From an uncultured Chloroflexota bacterium (GTDB taxonomy: Bacteria > Chloroflexota > Anaerolineae > Anaerolineales > Anaerolineaceae): a DNA stretch of 64,000 nucleotides. The stretch is taken from NCBI GenBank assembly GCA_902786265.1, contig CADACE010000027.1, forward strand, positions 8,844 to 72,843, given 5' to 3'. Made by a program: the position numbers and the translations under genes. The first letter of the stretch is position 1, and every line of letters starts with the position of its first letter. Of this stretch, positions 61,494-64,000 are shown piece after piece. The notes below the pieces were generated by a model that worked only from the letters and a program-made list of their open reading frames with translations, ran no database searches and had not been told where the DNA came from.

Positions 61494-63296
61494 TTATTTT
61501 GACATTCTATCTAAATCCATTTTCTGATTATTATCGGAAATATGGATGATCTCCCGCGGGGGAAGTTCTGTGATTTCATAGTCCGAAATGTCGAAGACAG
61601 ATTCGTCAAAATCTTTTTCGAATGTGTTTACGGTAAACAGGATCTCACCTTTTCCATAGCCTACCGGTGATACGCCATAGTATTTTTCTTCATAGCAATA
61701 AACAAAATTTCCTGCCCGATCAAAATAAAACGCTCTTTCCGGTCCGGAGCTGTATTCGGGGAAAACTTCAGCAAGGTAAGCTTTACCCAAAAGTGTCCGG
61801 GAAGTTGCCGTGTAGTCGGTTCGGTTCACATGACTGCGGATTATCGTAAAAAAGTTTCTGTATTCATTGATGATACCGTCATATTCAAAATACATGGTCT
61901 CATTTTCCACGCTTGTCCCTGTTTTGCTGTCCGGAACCAGCTTATAATACACTTTGTTCTTGAACATAGTGACCACAACGCCATCAGCTTCATCTTCATC
62001 AATGATATATGTATTGCCATTGAGATAAAATACATCGCGTGTAAACCAATAGCCGTTAGCCGTGTTTTCTGCGCGATAATTCAGATGAAATTTCCTTATC
62101 ATTCCGTCTTCATCCTTCAGTTTATCGTATGCCTGTGTAAGACGTGATTTATTCTCCGGTTCACCGGGAAAATGATAACGATACTGCATGGACTTAACCC
62201 ACAGCGCTCCATAGGTATTATCCTCAACTGTAAAGACAAGCTGTTTCCCGATATTGTAAAAAGCCATTTTATCAATAGATGTGATCGTACCCGGCAAATT
62301 GATCTCTTTCAGTCTGTCACAGTTTTTGAAAGCGTCATTCTTAATGGCAAGCAATCCCTCCGGCAGAACAGCGGATTCAAGTGCCTCACAATGGTCAAAT
62401 GCCCGTCCCCCGATTGAAGCGACACCTTCGGGCAGAATGACCTGATGCAAAGCCTTATTATTGAAAAAGGCCCCGTCTCCGATAGCTTTGATCCCTTCCG
62501 GAATTGAATACGTTTCCGCATCCGCTGCCATCGGATAGGCAATGAGTGTTCCGTCTTTACTTACAAGAGCCCCGTCCTGAATGGTGAAGTGAGAATTATC
62601 ATCAGAAACAGAAATCTTTTCAAGATCCACACAAAAGCTGAATGGATTCTGCGCAATATCGATAAGGCTTTCAGGTAAGGAGACAGATACCACATTACTG
62701 CCGAAAAAAGTCTGAAATCCGATTGAAGTTATGCCTTCCGGAACCACGTAATCTTTTTCTGCGCTGCCGGCGGGATAGGAAATTGATTCATTTGTAATTT
62801 TGTTGATCAACAAATTGTCGATCACGGCAAAAGAGTGATTTTCCGAAGAAACGCTGATCTTTTCCAAATTATAACAGCCCAAAAACGGGTTGACTTGTTT
62901 CACGTCCGCATAAACGGCAAAATCATCTGCAAGGATCCTGGCAATTTCAGGGACCAGAATATACGGCCTCCCGTTATCACGATAAAAATCCACAAATTTC
63001 TCATTATCCCGGAGAAAAACATAATCTCCGAAAGACGTCAGGCTTGCCGGTATCTCAACGGAAGTAATGTTCTCATTAAACCAAAATACATCACTGGCAA
63101 GTTTGGTGACCTCATGCCCGTCCAGGACATCCGGAATGGTGACATCAGCACTTGTTCCCGCATAAGCAGTTATCATAGCAGAGCCGTCTTCCTGAATCTC
63201 ATAAGTCCAATCCGAGGGCTGATCGTCAGCAGCGGCACACAAACCGGTAAAGGTCAAAACGAAAAGAACGAATATCATAAGAACACTTTTTTTCAT
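61494..63296 (-). CDS. exported BspA-type leucine-rich repeat protein
   Basis: The 600-residue protein has a signal peptide (about 1-23) and LRR_5 (BspA-like) repeats between about 65 and 370, with SYPAGSAEKDYVVPEGITSIGFQTFFGSNVVSVSLPESLIDI, IPEGIKAIGDGAFFNNKALHQVILPEGVASIGGRAFDHC and LKEINLPGTITSIDKMAF as clear units. The C-terminal 220 residues form a separate domain. Such proteins are cell-surface adhesins or binding proteins in gut and oral anaerobes. I use ATG at 63296, after GAGGTGG; an ATG at 63308 overlaps the upstream stop. Confidence 0.88.
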   Translation of the reverse strand: MKKSVLMIFVLFVLTFTGLCAAADDQPSDWTYEIQEDGSAMITAYAGTSADVTIPDVLDGHEVTKLASDVFWFNENITSVEIPASLTSFGDYVFLRDNEKFVDFYRDNGRPYILVPEIARILADDFAVYADVKQVNPFLGCYNLEKISVSSENHSFAVIDNLLINKITNESISYPAGSAEKDYVVPEGITSIGFQTFFGSNVVSVSLPESLIDIAQNPFSFCVDLEKISVSDDNSHFTIQDGALVSKDGTLIAYPMAADAETYSIPEGIKAIGDGAFFNNKALHQVILPEGVASIGGRAFDHCEALESAVLPEGLLAIKNDAFKNCDRLKEINLPGTITSIDKMAFYNIGKQLVFTVEDNTYGALWVKSMQYRYHFPGEPENKSRLTQAYDKLKDEDGMIRKFHLNYRAENTANGYWFTRDVFYLNGNTYIIDEDEADGVVVTMFKNKVYYKLVPDSKTGTSVENETMYFEYDGIINEYRNFFTIIRSHVNRTDYTATSRTLLGKAYLAEVFPEYSSGPERAFYFDRAGNFVYCYEEKYYGVSPVGYGKGEILFTVNTFEKDFDESVFDISDYEITELPPREIIHISDNNQKMDLDRMSK

Positions 63297-63304
63297 ATAC
63301 CACC

Positions 63305-64000
63305 TCATTTTTTTGTACGGCTGAACAGATAACTCAAAATATCTTCAGCCTTTTTCACCGCTTCTTCAGTATTCAGGAACTGTTTCAGTTCCTCCAAAGG
63401 AGCAAATCGCAGAAAATACGAATAAGAAACGCCCGAGAACCGTTTTGTAAGGCTTAATTCAACATACCACTTACCGCCCTCTCTCTTCAGTGAAAAGGAT
63501 GCCTCATAAACAGTTCCGGGAATTAAATATGAAACCATTCCTTTTTCCGGTTTTTCAAGATAACTTCTCATTTGAGACAGCATCCGAGGCACCTGCCCAA
63601 GCAGGCAGGCAAGAGGATCTTCTTTTGATTCAAGTATCTGAACCATTTCCTCTTCTAAAGAAGTACCATAGAGCTTTTCATCTTCGATACTGTAAAACCG
63701 AAATGGCTCAATAAAAGAACCTGTTTCATCCATACTCGCATACAGGTTGATTTCAGGATCCAAGGTACCGCCAAAGCCATCTGAATCATCCCAGTAACGG
63801 CCTTCCGGCTGTGTCTGCCAGATAAAAGCATAGTGACCGTCAAGCTCCTTGATAAAGGAATGAAATCTGACCCGGTGATCCTCGTACCAGCCGGAATAGC
63901 GAGATATCAGGTCCGGATGAGCTATTCCGGGAAAGTCAACAATGAGGCCGGAATCATCAACAATTACTTTTTGAATATCGAGCGATTTGTTATAAAATAT
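63305..64000 (-). CDS. protein of unknown function, 5' end outside the window
   Basis: The reading frame is open from the window edge to the stop at 63305, giving 232 codons; a shorter frame beginning at 63763 is internal. The visible part contains ISRYSGWYEDHRVRFHSFIKELDGHYAFIWQTQPEGRYWDDSDGFGG and a helical C-terminus. I recognise no domain. It is co-transcribed with the downstream LRR protein gene, whose start lies nine bases after its stop. Confidence 0.7.
   Translation of the reverse strand: MFYNKSLDIQKVIVDDSGLIVDFPGIAHPDLISRYSGWYEDHRVRFHSFIKELDGHYAFIWQTQPEGRYWDDSDGFGGTLDPEINLYASMDETGSFIEPFRFYSIEDEKLYGTSLEEEMVQILESKEDPLACLLGQVPRMLSQMRSYLEKPEKGMVSYLIPGTVYEASFSLKREGGKWYVELSLTKRFSGVSYSYFLRFAPLEELKQFLNTEEAVKKAEDILSYLFSRTKK

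Noticed and set aside
63655..63843. A 62-codon minus-strand frame near the window end
   Set aside because: It overlaps the partial gene that stays open to the window edge in another frame and shows no protein-like features.

Overview
The window reads as chromosome from a host- or sludge-associated anaerobic Chloroflexota, most likely an Anaerolineaceae relative (inference, no marker rRNA present). Support comes from secreted and membrane proteins with Thr/Pro and Ala-Thr-x-Thr-Ala-Tyr low-complexity linkers, a zinc-ribbon/LysM protein of the kind common in Anaerolineae, a serine hydroxymethyltransferase fused to the glycine-cleavage T protein, a CarD regulator and NarL-type signalling. Base composition is near half GC and even. 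No rRNA, tRNA, CRISPR array or intact transposase was seen.

Layout. 0-5.4 kb: cell-envelope glycan genes (GT2, GT4-like, flippase-like LPG-synthase TM protein, GT-C/DUF6056-like protein). 5.4-10.5 kb: ACT-domain protein, PAP2 phosphatase, DUF134 regulator, AEC transporter, BaiN-like flavoprotein and a NarL-type response regulator with a doubled palindrome upstream. 10.6-16.6 kb (minus strand): glycerate 2-kinase, secreted ConA-like protein, penicilloyl-type serine hydrolase, split chromate transporter, and a hotdog-thioesterase/methyltransferase fusion. 16.8-20.0 kb: SDR, YerC/TrpR-type regulator, a broken Rpn-nuclease remnant and a secreted SH3 protein. 20.3-23.4 kb: the GlyA-GcvT fusion. 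23.5-33.2 kb: membrane acyltransferase, GT-C-like protein, an alpha-oxoamine synthase + SDR pair (sphingoid-base-like), YdcF, a large LRR/tyrosine-repeat exported protein, and a DUF5343-like protein. 33.5-41.2 kb: a translationally coupled trio (Wzz-like, O-antigen ligase, M30-like metalloprotease), YccF, CarD, and a large membrane protein. 43.0-49.5 kb: a complete shikimate operon aroF-aroB-aroA-aroC-aroEK-aroQ preceded by a Phe/Tyr-rich leader peptide and an attenuator. 49.6-64 kb: secreted proteins, SDR, HemW, a ParE/Phd toxin-antitoxin pair, LysM protein, MFS transporter, acetyl-CoA type MetA, and a run of exported repeat proteins (BspA-like LRR, Y-D-G-P-V-GYA repeats) leading to a gene cut by the window end.

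Together the genes describe envelope polysaccharide assembly, an unusually rich exported repeat-protein set, and aromatic, methionine and one-carbon metabolism. The most distinctive non-coding signal is a family of degenerate 7-bp tandem repeats at gene ends, several abutting or supplying TAG stop codons, plus REP-like palindromes, one of which encodes the C-terminus of a membrane protein. The best functional discoveries are the aromatic attenuator (leader peptide at 43003-43068) and the GlyA-GcvT fusion with an unassigned middle domain.
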